From assembly GCA_902778895.1 (NCBI GenBank), contig CACYZF010000008.1, forward strand, positions 283,739 through 347,738: a DNA stretch of 64,000 nucleotides, given 5' to 3'. This DNA is from an uncultured bacterium (GTDB taxonomy: Bacteria > Verrucomicrobiota > Lentisphaeria > Victivallales > UBA1829). Position 1 is the first letter of the stretch. Each line of letters starts with the position of its first letter. A program made the position numbers and the translations under genes. This document shows positions 1 through 7,936 of the stretch, piece by piece. Below the pieces are notes generated by a model. The model was given only the letters and a program-made list of their open reading frames with translations, was not told the DNA's origin and made no database searches.

Positions 1-1783
1 TGTTCTCCTTGACTTCCTTCATGACGTCCTCTCCGAAGATCTCCGCGAGCGCGTCGGTCTGAGCGGCGGCTTCCAGCACGGCGACCTGGGCGTCGGTCAG
101 GTGCTGCGACTCCTCGATCTTCGCGATCTCGCCCTCGTAGTCCTTCGAGAACTCTTCCTTCTCGGGATACGTGTTGCAGATGTACAGGATCACGCTGGTG
201 GCGAGGATGATCGTACCGGCTTTCTGCAGGTACATGCGGCCGCGGTCCCACATGTGGAGCAGCAGGCTGCGGAGGGTCGGCACGCGGTACGGCGGGAGCT
301 CCATGAGATAGACTTCTCCGTCGCCCTTGAACAGCGTGGACTTCATGATGCGGGCGGCGATGAGCGCGATGACAACGCCGATGAAATACATGAGCCACAT
401 CACGAACGCCTGATATTTCTGCACGAAGAACGCCGGGATGATGAGCGCGTAGATCGGCAGGCGCGCGCCGCAGCTCATCAGCGGCAGCACCATGATCGTG
501 GTCTTGCGGTCGCGTTCGGATTCGATCGTGCGCGTGGCCATGATGGCGGGCACGGAGCAGCCGAACCCGAGCACCAGCGGGACGAACGAACGTCCCTGGA
601 GCCCGAACTTGCGCATGATGCCGTCCATGACGAACGCCGCGCGCGCCATGTAGCCGGAATCCTCCAGGATCGCGATCGCGAAGAAGAGAAAGAGGATGTT
701 CGGCAGGAAGACCAGCACGCCGCCGACGCCGCTGATGACGCCGTCGGTGAGGAGCGAACGCAGGAACGGAAGCGTTTCGGGGTTCCAGGCATTTTTCACG
801 GCTTCGTTCAGGTTGCCGAAGATGTCGTCCTCGATGATGCCCATGAGCGGATCGGCGAGCGTGAACGTGAACCAGAACGTGAGGTAGATGATGAGGAAGA
901 ACAGCGGAAGGCCGAGGTATTTGTTGGTCATCACGGCGTCGATCTTGTCGGAGATCTCGCGGCGGCGTTCCTGCGTCATGGAGATCGCGTCGCGGCAGGC
1001 GCCCGCGAGCATGGCGTAACGGCGGTCGGCCATGAAGGTGTCGGCTTCAATGGCGTGCTTTTCCCAGAGGTGCGCGATCTGTTTCTCCACCTCGTCCATC
1101 GCGGGCTTGAAATCCTCAATGCGCATGGCGGCAGTGTCGTGTTCCAGCAGCTTGATGGCGAAGAAGCGCGAGGGGATGTGAGCGTAGCGTTCGACCTTGA
1201 GGCTGTCGATCTTGTCCGCGACCGCCTTGATCGCGTCGTCGATGTCCTCACCGTAAGTGAGCATGGGAACGCCGTGGTCCTCGAGTTCGGTCAGCGTCTT
1301 CGCGAGCAGGTCGAGCAGAGGCCGCACACCGCCGATCTTGCTGCCGACGGTCTGCGCGATCGGGGAGCCGAAATACTTCTCCAGCTTCGGGATGTCGAAC
1401 TTGAACCCCTTGCGGCGGGCGTCGTCGCTCATGTTGAACGCCAGGATCATCGGGATGTGGAGTTCGGCGAGCTGGGTCGTAAGGTAGAGACTGCGGCGCG
1501 GGATGGACGAGTCGACCACGTCGATGATGAGGTCGATTCCGGGCTTGGTAAGCTCCTGGAACACGACGTCCTCTTCGGGCGAGGACGAGGACAGCGAGTA
1601 CACGCCGGGCAGGTCGATCAGCTCGATCTCCATGCCGTTCAGATTGAACTTGCCGGACTTGCTCTCGACGGTCACGCCGGGGTAGTTGCCGACGTGCTGG
1701 CGCGCGCCGGTCAGGGCGTTGAAAATGCAGGTCTTGCCGCAGTTCGGATTGCCCGCGAGCGCGACTCTGAAATGCTGTTTCAT
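1..1783 (-). CDS. feoB: Ferrous iron transporter B, incomplete (C-terminus beyond window)
   Basis: Inner-membrane Fe(II) uptake permease with an N-terminal GTPase domain. The G1 motif GNPNCGKT is at residues 11-18, the switch region NYPGVT near 33-38, the G3 motif DLPG at 57-60 and an NMSD-type G4 motif further on. A helical linker follows, then membrane segments that include a gate-type stretch around GCSVPAIMATRTIE. About 594 codons are present; the family usually has 700-800 residues, so the last membrane segments lie left of base 1. The start at 1783 has an AGGAGG site 9-10 bases upstream and lies 4 bp after the feoA stop, so the two are co-translated. The G1 loop has Cys where enterobacterial FeoB has Ser. 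Identity is secure; no regulator was identified. Confidence 0.96.
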   Translation of the reverse strand, partial: MKQHFRVALAGNPNCGKTCIFNALTGARQHVGNYPGVTVESKSGKFNLNGMEIELIDLPGVYSLSSSSPEEDVVFQELTKPGIDLIIDVVDSSIPRRSLYLTTQLAELHIPMILAFNMSDDARRKGFKFDIPKLEKYFGSPIAQTVGSKIGGVRPLLDLLAKTLTELEDHGVPMLTYGEDIDDAIKAVADKIDSLKVERYAHIPSRFFAIKLLEHDTAAMRIEDFKPAMDEVEKQIAHLWEKHAIEADTFMADRRYAMLAGACRDAISMTQERRREISDKIDAVMTNKYLGLPLFFLIIYLTFWFTFTLADPLMGIIEDDIFGNLNEAVKNAWNPETLPFLRSLLTDGVISGVGGVLVFLPNILFLFFAIAILEDSGYMARAAFVMDGIMRKFGLQGRSFVPLVLGFGCSVPAIMATRTIESERDRKTTIMVLPLMSCGARLPIYALIIPAFFVQKYQAFVMWLMYFIGVVIALIAARIMKSTLFKGDGEVYLMELPPYRVPTLRSLLLHMWDRGRMYLQKAGTIILATSVILYICNTYPEKEEFSKDYEGEIAKIEESQHLTDAQVAVLEAAAQTDALAEIFGEDVMKEVKEN

Positions 1784-1787
1784 CGGA

Positions 1788-2099
1788 TCACGCCTCCTTC
1801 TTCAGCACGATGTTCGCGGCATCGTCGCTGTGCAGCGCCATGCTCGTTTCCATGATCTTCACGCGGATCAGGCCGCCGAACGGAGCGTGCGCCTCCATGA
1901 GCAGTTCGGTGCCGGGGACCAGCCCGACGTCGGCGAATTTCTTGCGGCCGCGCGCTTTCGGCATGACCTTCACGATGGTCGCGGTCATCCCGACCGGAAG
2001 ATCGGCGAGCGTCATTTCCTCCCCCGCGACCGGAACGCGGTAATCCGGCGTCTTCGAGGCGTCGCACCCGCATCCGCAGGAACACTTTTTCTCAGACAT
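1788..2099 (-). CDS. feoA: FeoA-type SH3-like protein with N-terminal Cys cluster
   Basis: Small cytosolic SH3-fold partner of FeoB, 103 aa. The FeoA core begins near residue 28 (MTLADLPVGMTATIVKV) and includes a GRKKFADVGLVPGTEL stretch typical of the family. FeoA proteins are normally about 75-80 aa; the extra N-terminus carries a dense cysteine motif, KKCSCGCGCD at residues 4-13. That could bind iron or another metal (inference). The start has AAAGGGG seven bases upstream. It precedes feoB by 4 bp and the two form one transcription unit. Confidence 0.93.
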   Translation of the reverse strand: MSEKKCSCGCGCDASKTPDYRVPVAGEEMTLADLPVGMTATIVKVMPKARGRKKFADVGLVPGTELLMEAHAPFGGLIRVKIMETSMALHSDDAANIVLKKEA

Positions 2100-2214
2100 T
2101 GCAGTACCCCTTTCTTTGGAAGCTCCGGAACGATGCGTGTTCTGAGTTCACGCAACCTCGGAATCCTCTTTTTTGTTTGTTGTTTGTATATGCGGTTATT
2201 AATTTTAAAACTTT

Positions 2215-2243
2215 GTTATACCTAACTTTCTAAAACTAACCAA
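2215..2243 (-). promoter_or_regulatory. Candidate proximal feo promoter
   Basis: On the minus strand TTGGTT (2238-2243), 17 bp, TATAAC (2215-2220). It would start a leader of about 110 nt before feoA. The surrounding DNA is AT-rich. Confidence 0.4.
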
Positions 2244-2480
2244 TTCCTTTTTGACAGGATTGTTGATGGAACGAAAAGACAAGTCCCGGAACCATCCCGC
2301 GGACCCGGACGAAAACCGGATCCGCACCTGCATTACCCTAACCGGCATTTCTGTTCGTTTTCCGCTTACGCATATACGAACGTGATGCCGGCCCCTTTCC
2401 ACACTCTCCCTTTTTGGAGAAACGGCGCATTCGGACAAACACGCCGCAGAATGGTCCGGGACTTTTGTTGTCGTACAAAT

Positions 2481-2508
2481 ACTATATCACACTTTTTGGA
2501 GATTACAA
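2481..2508 (-). promoter_or_regulatory. Candidate distal feo promoter
   Basis: TTGTAA (2503-2508), 16 bp, TATAGT (2481-2486) on the minus strand. It would give a leader of about 375 nt before feoA. Confidence 0.4.
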
Positions 2509-2562
2509 GTTAGTTTCAACTAATTTTTGTGTTTTTTCTTTATTTCAGGCTCGTCCGGGCAC

Positions 2563-2595
2563 AAAAAAGCCCCGGAAGCGGAAACTTCCGAGGCT
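2563..2595 (-). terminator. Terminator of the sigma factor gene
   Basis: Read on the minus strand, a GGAAG/CTTCC-based hairpin with flanking GCC pairs is followed by TTTTTT, about 25 bases after the sigma factor stop codon. It is a typical intrinsic terminator. Confidence 0.85.
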
Positions 2596-2618
2596 CTATA
2601 CCGATGGATAATTCAGGA

Positions 2619-3812
2619 TCAGCGATCCATCGCTTCGACTTCGTCGGCGAGTTTCGCGCGGAGTTTCGCGAGCGCCTGATTCTGAAGCTGGCGGACGCGT
2701 TCGCGCGTACGGTGGATCATCTGGCTGACCTCCTCCAGCGTCTTCGGGCGACGGCCGTCGAGGCCGAACCGTAACTGGATGATCTGGCGTTCGCGCGCGT
2801 CAAGTTCGCCGAGGAGCGAGAAGAGGCGCTGGACGGATTCCTCGTCGCCGACGATGCGATCGGGCATCATGGCGTTCCGGTCGGAAATGACGTCCTCGAA
2901 ACTGCCGTCCTCGCCCTGCTGGATGGGAGCGTGGAGCGAGATCGTCTTCAGGTCGGAGAGACGGAGCGCGGCGACGGTGCGTTCGCTGAGGGAAAGATTG
3001 TCGGCAAGTTCGTTGTCCGTGGGGGCGCGTCCGAGCTGTTCGGTCAGCTTCATGTTCGCCAGCTTGATCTTGTTGATCTTGCCCGCGGACTGGACCGGGA
3101 TGCGGATCACGCTCGCCTGATTGGCAAGCGCGCGGCGCATGGACTGCTTGATCCACCATGCGGCGTAGGAACTGAACTTCGCGCCCTTCGCCGGATCGAA
3201 TTTCTCGACCGCGCGCACGAGCCCGAGGTTGCCTTCGGAGATCAGGTCGCAGAGAGGAAGCCCGAATCCCTTGAAATCGTGCGCAATCTTCACGACCAGG
3301 CGCAGGTTCGCCTTGATGAGCGTGGCGCAGGCTTCGTCGTGCAGGGCGCGGTTTTCCCCGTGGATCTGCGCCGCCAAAACTTTTTCCTGTTCCGGCGAAA
3401 TCAGCGGGATCTGTCCGACCTCGTTCATATACAGCTTCATGGAGTCGGTCTTCGCGATGAATCCCTGTTTCGCGGCGGCCTTGGCGTTCTTCTTGTCGAG
3501 TTTCGGATCCCGGGTTTCCCCGGTCATGAACTTGCTGAGGTCGATCGCGGAAACATCCTCCTCGTCCTCCTGAGCAGCGGCAGCCTCCTTCGCCTTGAGG
3601 TTGACAGTCGGCACATCGATCGTGACTTTCAGGACGGACTTCTTCACCGGACGGATCACGGATTTCCGGCGCGGAGCGGATGGAATCTTTTCCGCTGCGG
3701 CGGGCGCCTCGGCAAGGACGGGCATCGCGACCGGAGTTTCCGCGGCGGTCGTGATCGTCACCTTGAAGGCGGGCATAGCAGACGGTGCAAAAGATTTTGC
3801 GGTTCTTTTCAT
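2619..3812 (-). CDS. RNA polymerase sigma factor, sigma-70 group 1/2
   Basis: Promoter-recognition subunit of 397 aa. Region 1.2 starts near residue 123 ([17 protein letters not shown]). Regions 2.1-2.4 lie around 160-235 and include [18 protein letters not shown] and [10 protein letters not shown]. Region 3 follows, and region 4 at about 335-397 holds the helix-turn-helix [18 protein letters not shown]. The first 120 residues are a Pro/Ala/Lys-rich low-complexity tail without the large 1.1 domain. The chosen start (MKRTAK) has AGGAAG five bases upstream; a start 18 codons earlier has no such site. It could be the housekeeping factor or an RpoS-like paralogue; region 2.4/4.2 comparison would decide. 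Confidence 0.93.
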   Translation of the reverse strand: MKRTAKSFAPSAMPAFKVTITTAAETPVAMPVLAEAPAAAEKIPSAPRRKSVIRPVKKSVLKVTIDVPTVNLKAKEAAAAQEDEEDVSAIDLSKFMTGETRDPKLDKKNAKAAAKQGFIAKTDSMKLYMNEVGQIPLISPEQEKVLAAQIHGENRALHDEACATLIKANLRLVVKIAHDFKGFGLPLCDLISEGNLGLVRAVEKFDPAKGAKFSSYAAWWIKQSMRRALANQASVIRIPVQSAGKINKIKLANMKLTEQLGRAPTDNELADNLSLSERTVAALRLSDLKTISLHAPIQQGEDGSFEDVISDRNAMMPDRIVGDEESVQRLFSLLGELDARERQIIQLRFGLDGRRPKTLEEVSQMIHRTRERVRQLQNQALAKLRAKLADEVEAMDR

Positions 3813-4228
3813 GTTCTTCCTTTGTATGGTTGATGCATCCCTTTTCCGGATGCACAGGATGTTCATCGGATGGATGGAAGAAGTCTTTTTCGGCCTGCCG
3901 GACGTTGCCGGTCATGCGGCATTCCGCGGCGAGTTAAAAAAACATCTCTTCATATATAGGAGATATTTCGGGTCAAAAGCGAGGAAATATGCCCATTTTT
4001 TATATGTTACACAAAGAATCAGAGAGACATATTTCATGTTTTACAAAAACATTTCTTTGATTACAAACATGATGCAAAGAAAAATAAAAATGAATCGCTA
4101 AAAAAAAGAAAATAACAAGATATGCTCCTGTTTTATCCAGGGCATAAAGAATCCCGCGTTGACGGATTTGATTGCGTCGCGGCGGGATTTTAAGGGGGGA
4201 TTATTGATGCCCCATTTTTACATTTGGA
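3813..4228. other. AT-rich intergenic region upstream of the sigma gene
   Basis: About 415 bp without a supported gene. The part around 3940-4130 is strongly AT-rich. A TTGACC element on the minus strand near 3975 lacks a well-spaced -10 box, so I call no promoter. An inverted repeat AATCCCGC ... GCGGGATT (about 4149-4189) lies just after the 958-aa repeat gene and could be a weak terminator without a good U-run. Confidence 0.4.
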
Positions 4229-7105
4229 TTATGCGAGGATGATCCAGTTCGCGGAGGCGCCGCCGGATTCGAGCCACTGCGCGGCGTCGCCGACCATGCA
4301 AAGACCGGCGGCATCGGCCGGGATCGCGCCTGCGCCGATCGGATCGTCCGTCACGAACTGATCCAGCGAATCCCATTTGCTCAGATCGCTGTCACCCAGC
4401 AGGACCATGATGCCGGTCTGCGAATGGGAGAGGAGCAGGTCGTCCACGCCATCGCCCTGGAAGTCGCCGATCGCGCGGATGTCCCAGCCGTCCCAGTTCT
4501 GAGCGCCCATGTCCATCGAAGCGTCGTCCAGCCAGAACCCGACCTCGCGCAAAGAGTCCAGTTCCACTTGGAACACTTCTTCATGGGCAGTCAGGAAAGG
4601 CAGAAACTCTTCGAAAGGCAGATCGTCAGCGAAAGCAACGCCGATGGGATCGAGAACTGCCGGACCGGATGCAGAATCGTCATCCGCAGCGATTTTCGCG
4701 AGCTCGATGGAACGCACGGCAGGGGCATCTTCGGAAATGACATCCGCCACAACGGGAATGGCATCCCCGGCGGACGCAACGGCTTTCTGCATGCCGTCGA
4801 GGTCATTGATCGTGATCGAAAGGCCGCCGGAGAGGTCGCTCACCGTGAGATAATCATTGTACGGCTTGAGCGCGTCCTGAAGCGAATCGGTGTCGGTGCT
4901 GAGCACGATGCCCTGCGTACCGTCCGCGTTCACGTAGATGTCCTCACCCGGCAGGATGGAGTTCAGCACGGACGTGGTCCGCATCATGTTCCAGGTATCG
5001 TCGCTGATCTGGATGATGGCGCCAGTCGAACTCGACACATCCTGTCCGCCGTTCAGCGCCGCCTCCTCGGAAATAAGGTTGACAAGCCCGATGATGTTGT
5101 AGGCGGAATTCGAGGCCGTCGTGTCGGAGACAGATACGTTGGAGGCCGTGCCGCCGGTCAGGCCGCCGAGGAGCGAACTGAGCGCGGAGAGGTCAAGTCC
5201 GCTGGAACTCGTGCCGCCGCCGAGCAGACCGCCAAGCAGAGAGCTGAGGCCGTTTCCGCCGAGCAAACCGCTCAGACCGGACAGAAGATCGGTCGAGCTG
5301 GTGGAGGCGGTGCTGCCGTCCACGCTGATCCCCGCGCCGTTGTAAAGATTCGTCAGGGAATCCAGCAGTTCGAAACCGTCGAGGTCGCCGTTGCCAATCC
5401 CGCCCAGGATGCTGGCATATCCGCTGAACAGGGTTCCGAGATTGCCGAGATTGCCGAGGGCGGAGAGGATATTGGTCGAGCCGGAGGAAGCCGTGCTGCC
5501 GTCCACGCTCAGAGTCGTACCGCCGAGAAGGCCGCTCAAAAGCGAACTCAGATCAAGGCCGCTGGTAGAGGTCGTGCCGCCGGTCAGGCCGCCCAGCAAT
5601 CCGCTCAGGGCGGATAGGTCAAGGCCGCTGGTCGAGGTCGTGCCGCCGGTCAGGCCGCCCAGCAATCCGCTCAGAGCGGACAGATCGAGGCCACTGGAGG
5701 ATGCAGTCGTGCCGTCCATGGTCAGCGTCGAGCCGCCGAGGAGACCGGAAAGCAGCGAGCTGAGGCCGTTGCCGCCGAGAAGACCGGACAAAAGATCGGC
5801 AGAACCAGTGGAGGCAGTGCTGCCGTCCACGCTAATCCCCGCGCCGTTGTAAAGATTCGTGAGGGAATCCAGCAGCTCGAAACCGTCGAGGTCGCCGCTG
5901 CCGATCCCGCCCAGAATGCCCGTCAGGCCGCCGAACAGATTTCCGAGACCGGAAAGCCCGCTCAGGCCGGACAGAAGATCGGAGGTCCCGTCGACGCTCA
6001 AAGTGGTACCGCCGCCGAGAAGACCGGAGAGCAGAGAACTGAGGTCAAGACCGTTGCCGCCCAGCAGGCCGGACAGAAGATCGGAGGTCCCGTCAACACT
6101 CAACGTCGTATCGCTTCCGAGCAGACCGGAGAGCAGAGAACTGAGGTCGAGACCGTTGCCGCCCAGCAGGCCGGAAAGCAGATCGGATGTTCCATCAACG
6201 CTCAATGTCGTGTCGCCGCCGAGCAGGCCCGCGAGAATATCAGAAAGCCCGGACAGGTCGCCAAGCTCACCATTCACGCTCAAGCTCGTGTCGCTGCCAA
6301 GCAGACCAGCAAGAATGTCACTCAGGCCGGAAATGTCGCCGAGTTCGCCGTCCACGCTCAACGTCGTGTCGCCGCCGAGAAGACCGGCGAGAAGATCAGA
6401 AAGACCGGACAGGTCGCCAAGCTCACCGTCTACACTCAATGTCGTGTCGCCGCCGAGCAGGCCTGCGAGAATATCAGAAAGCCCGGACAGGTCGCCAAGT
6501 TCGCCGTCAACGCTCAAAGCCGTGTCGCCGCCAAGCAGACCAGCAAGAATGTCACTCAGGCCGGAAATGTCGCCGAGTTCGCCGTCAACGCTCAACGTCG
6601 TGTCGCCACCGAGCAGACCAGCGAGAATATCACTCAGTCCGGACAGATCGCCGAGTTCGCCGTCAACGCTCAAAGCCGTGTCGCCGCCCAGAAGGCCAGC
6701 GAGAAGATCACTCAAGCCGGACAGATCACTATCCCCGCCCAGCAGACCGGAAATCAGCCCGTCGACATCGATTTCATCGTCCAAGCCATTCATGATATCG
6801 GCTCCGGCCTGGATCACGTCATCGATGTTGCCGCTGATATCGTAGTCGTCGTAGGAATAATCGTTGTAGGAATAGTCGTCGTAGTAGCCGTAGCCATGAT
6901 CCCCGAGGAGATAGCTCAGGTCATCGAACAGTCCGCCGAACAGCCCGCCGAGTCCGCCCACGCTCAAACTCAGGTCGTAGTCGTCGTAGTAGCTGTAGTC
7001 ATTGTAGCCGTAATCGTCGTAGTAGCCGTAGGAATAATCTCCAAACAGTCCGCCTAGCCCGCTGAACAAATAATCCAGGCCGTCCACGCTCAGAAAGGAA
7101 TCCAT
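4229..7105 (-). CDS. 958-aa Leu/Gly/Ser/Asp repeat protein with FG-GAP-like C-terminus
   Basis: Function unknown. Residues 1-90 are rich in Tyr and Asp (DYSYGYYDDYGYNDYSYYDD) between Leu/Gly stretches. The middle consists of seven 26-residue units of the form LSGLSDILAGLLGGDTTLSV followed by DGELGD, then longer variants built on LLSGLLGGNGLDLSSLLSG. Two copies of a GIGSGDLDGFELLDSLTNLY block and Thr/Ser/Gly spacers also occur. About 330 C-terminal residues are ordinary sequence, ending in an FG-GAP/VCBS-like motif (GDFQGDGVDDLLL) and the terminus ANWIILA. No classical signal peptide is seen. The start at 7105 has a purine-rich GCGAGG upstream; the longer start at 7162 has none. The tail resembles that of the giant protein at 49921-64000, so a surface or secreted role is likely (inference). 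Confidence 0.8.
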   Translation of the reverse strand: MDSFLSVDGLDYLFSGLGGLFGDYSYGYYDDYGYNDYSYYDDYDLSLSVGGLGGLFGGLFDDLSYLLGDHGYGYYDDYSYNDYSYDDYDISGNIDDVIQAGADIMNGLDDEIDVDGLISGLLGGDSDLSGLSDLLAGLLGGDTALSVDGELGDLSGLSDILAGLLGGDTTLSVDGELGDISGLSDILAGLLGGDTALSVDGELGDLSGLSDILAGLLGGDTTLSVDGELGDLSGLSDLLAGLLGGDTTLSVDGELGDISGLSDILAGLLGSDTSLSVNGELGDLSGLSDILAGLLGGDTTLSVDGTSDLLSGLLGGNGLDLSSLLSGLLGSDTTLSVDGTSDLLSGLLGGNGLDLSSLLSGLLGGGTTLSVDGTSDLLSGLSGLSGLGNLFGGLTGILGGIGSGDLDGFELLDSLTNLYNGAGISVDGSTASTGSADLLSGLLGGNGLSSLLSGLLGGSTLTMDGTTASSSGLDLSALSGLLGGLTGGTTSTSGLDLSALSGLLGGLTGGTTSTSGLDLSSLLSGLLGGTTLSVDGSTASSGSTNILSALGNLGNLGTLFSGYASILGGIGNGDLDGFELLDSLTNLYNGAGISVDGSTASTSSTDLLSGLSGLLGGNGLSSLLGGLLGGGTSSSGLDLSALSSLLGGLTGGTASNVSVSDTTASNSAYNIIGLVNLISEEAALNGGQDVSSSTGAIIQISDDTWNMMRTTSVLNSILPGEDIYVNADGTQGIVLSTDTDSLQDALKPYNDYLTVSDLSGGLSITINDLDGMQKAVASAGDAIPVVADVISEDAPAVRSIELAKIAADDDSASGPAVLDPIGVAFADDLPFEEFLPFLTAHEEVFQVELDSLREVGFWLDDASMDMGAQNWDGWDIRAIGDFQGDGVDDLLLSHSQTGIMVLLGDSDLSKWDSLDQFVTDDPIGAGAIPADAAGLCMVGDAAQWLESGGASANWIILA
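6190..6745 (-). repeat. 78-bp tandem repeats coding for 26-aa units
   Basis: Seven imperfect 78-bp copies inside the 958-aa repeat gene. Copies differ mainly at third codon positions and at I/L, T/A and D/N exchanges, which points to expansion followed by purifying selection on the protein. Confidence 0.85.
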
Positions 7106-7176
7106 ATTGACCTCGCTTTCTCCGTTTTTGAGGAGAAAATGGTTGAAAAGTTTTATTGCCATAAAATACTATGCTA

Positions 7177-7204
7177 AATATAGCACGCGCGCGTACGATG
7201 TCAA
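7177..7204 (-). promoter_or_regulatory. Promoter of the 958-aa repeat gene
   Basis: Perfect TTGACA (7199-7204), 16 bp, TATATT (7177-7182) on the minus strand, about 70 bp before the chosen start codon. Confidence 0.75.
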
Positions 7205-7242
7205 GCGATGAAAAAACTTTTTTGCATTTTTTTCCGCCTTTC

Positions 7243-7271
7243 TTGCTTTTTCCGTATCAACGTGCTACATT
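7243..7271 (+). promoter_or_regulatory. Promoter of the DUF3795 gene
   Basis: TTGCTT (7243-7248), 17 bp, TACATT (7266-7271). It is divergent from the repeat-protein promoter, with about 40 bp between the -35 boxes. Confidence 0.55.
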
Positions 7272-7361
7272 GATTGCCATGCGACTTCTATGATACACGT
7301 CATCAGCCGCAATTCATATCAGACGACTTCAAAAAAAACGTTTTTGAGGAGAAAACCAACA

Positions 7362-7694
7362 ATGAAGACCATGATCGCCATTTGCGGCCTGGACTGCGAA
7401 CACTGCGACGCGTATCTCGCCACGATCCACAACGACCAGGCGCTGCGCGAGAAGACCGCGAAACTGTGGTCCGAGATGAACCATGTCACGATCCTGCCGG
7501 AACACATCAACTGCGAAGGCTGCCGCACGAACGGGGTCAAGTTCGTCTACTGCGAACAGCTCTGCGGCATCCGCCAGTGCGCCATGAAGAAAGGCTTCGG
7601 GACCTGCGGCGACTGCCCTGAACTGGATACCTGCCAGACGGTCGCCATGGTCATCGGCAACAATCCCGACGCACGCAAGAATCTGAAAGGCTAA
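7362..7694 (+). CDS. DUF3795 family cysteine-rich protein
   Basis: Small soluble protein of 110 aa. Cysteines are paired along the chain: CGLDCEHC near residues 7-14, CEGC near 50, CEQLCGIRQC near 65-74 and CGDC and C near 85-92. This spacing is typical of DUF3795 proteins, proposed to bind a metal or cluster, but with no established function. The start at 7362 follows GAGGA by 11 bases; an upstream in-frame ATG at 7290 has no ribosome site. It is monocistronic, with its own promoter and terminator. Confidence 0.85.
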   Translation: MKTMIAICGLDCEHCDAYLATIHNDQALREKTAKLWSEMNHVTILPEHINCEGCRTNGVKFVYCEQLCGIRQCAMKKGFGTCGDCPELDTCQTVAMVIGNNPDARKNLKG

Positions 7695-7758
7695 ACGACA
7701 TCCCCTGCCCTCGCCTCCTTTCCGGCGGCTTTTCAACCCGTTTCCTTTGTTTTTTCCA

Positions 7759-7786
7759 GACACGGCCATCCCGTGTCCGTTTTTTC
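7759..7786 (+). terminator. Terminator after the DUF3795 gene
   Basis: GACACGG paired with CCGTGTC across a 5-base loop, then CG and six T. Confidence 0.9.
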
Positions 7787-7809
7787 TTGAAATTTTAGCG
7801 ATTATCCAT

Positions 7810-7838
7810 TTGATTTTTCCATCATGCGGGGGTATATT
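7810..7838 (+). promoter_or_regulatory. Promoter of the GH127 gene
   Basis: TTGATT (7810-7815), 17 bp, TATATT (7833-7838). The leader before the ATG is about 90 nt. Confidence 0.65.
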
Positions 7839-7936
7839 GTTTCGTATTTAAAATTGTATTCACCTCAAACCGGCTCTTTTGACCATTCAGCCGTTTCGAA
7901 ACAAAAACACGTTTTCCATATACAGGAACCCCCGAC

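Larger units (their letters stand above)
2100..2562 (-). other. Long feoAB upstream region
   Basis: There is no convincing gene here; one 77-codon minus ORF inside has no ribosome site and looks spurious. Two promoter-like pairs point towards feoA (listed separately). A GC-rich 8-bp hairpin (GGATCCGG paired with CCGGGTCC on the minus strand, about 2301-2326) would sit in the longer transcript. I see no clear Fur or DtxR box. Confidence 0.5.

Noticed and set aside
2205..2438. 77-codon minus-strand ORF upstream of feoA
   Set aside because: It has no ribosome site, is rich in Arg and Ser, and lies within the promoter and leader region of feoAB.
4149..4189. Terminator for the 958-aa repeat gene
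   Set aside because: The stem AATCCCGC/GCGGGATT has a loop of about 25 bases and no U-run on either side; reported only as an inverted repeat in the intergenic entry.
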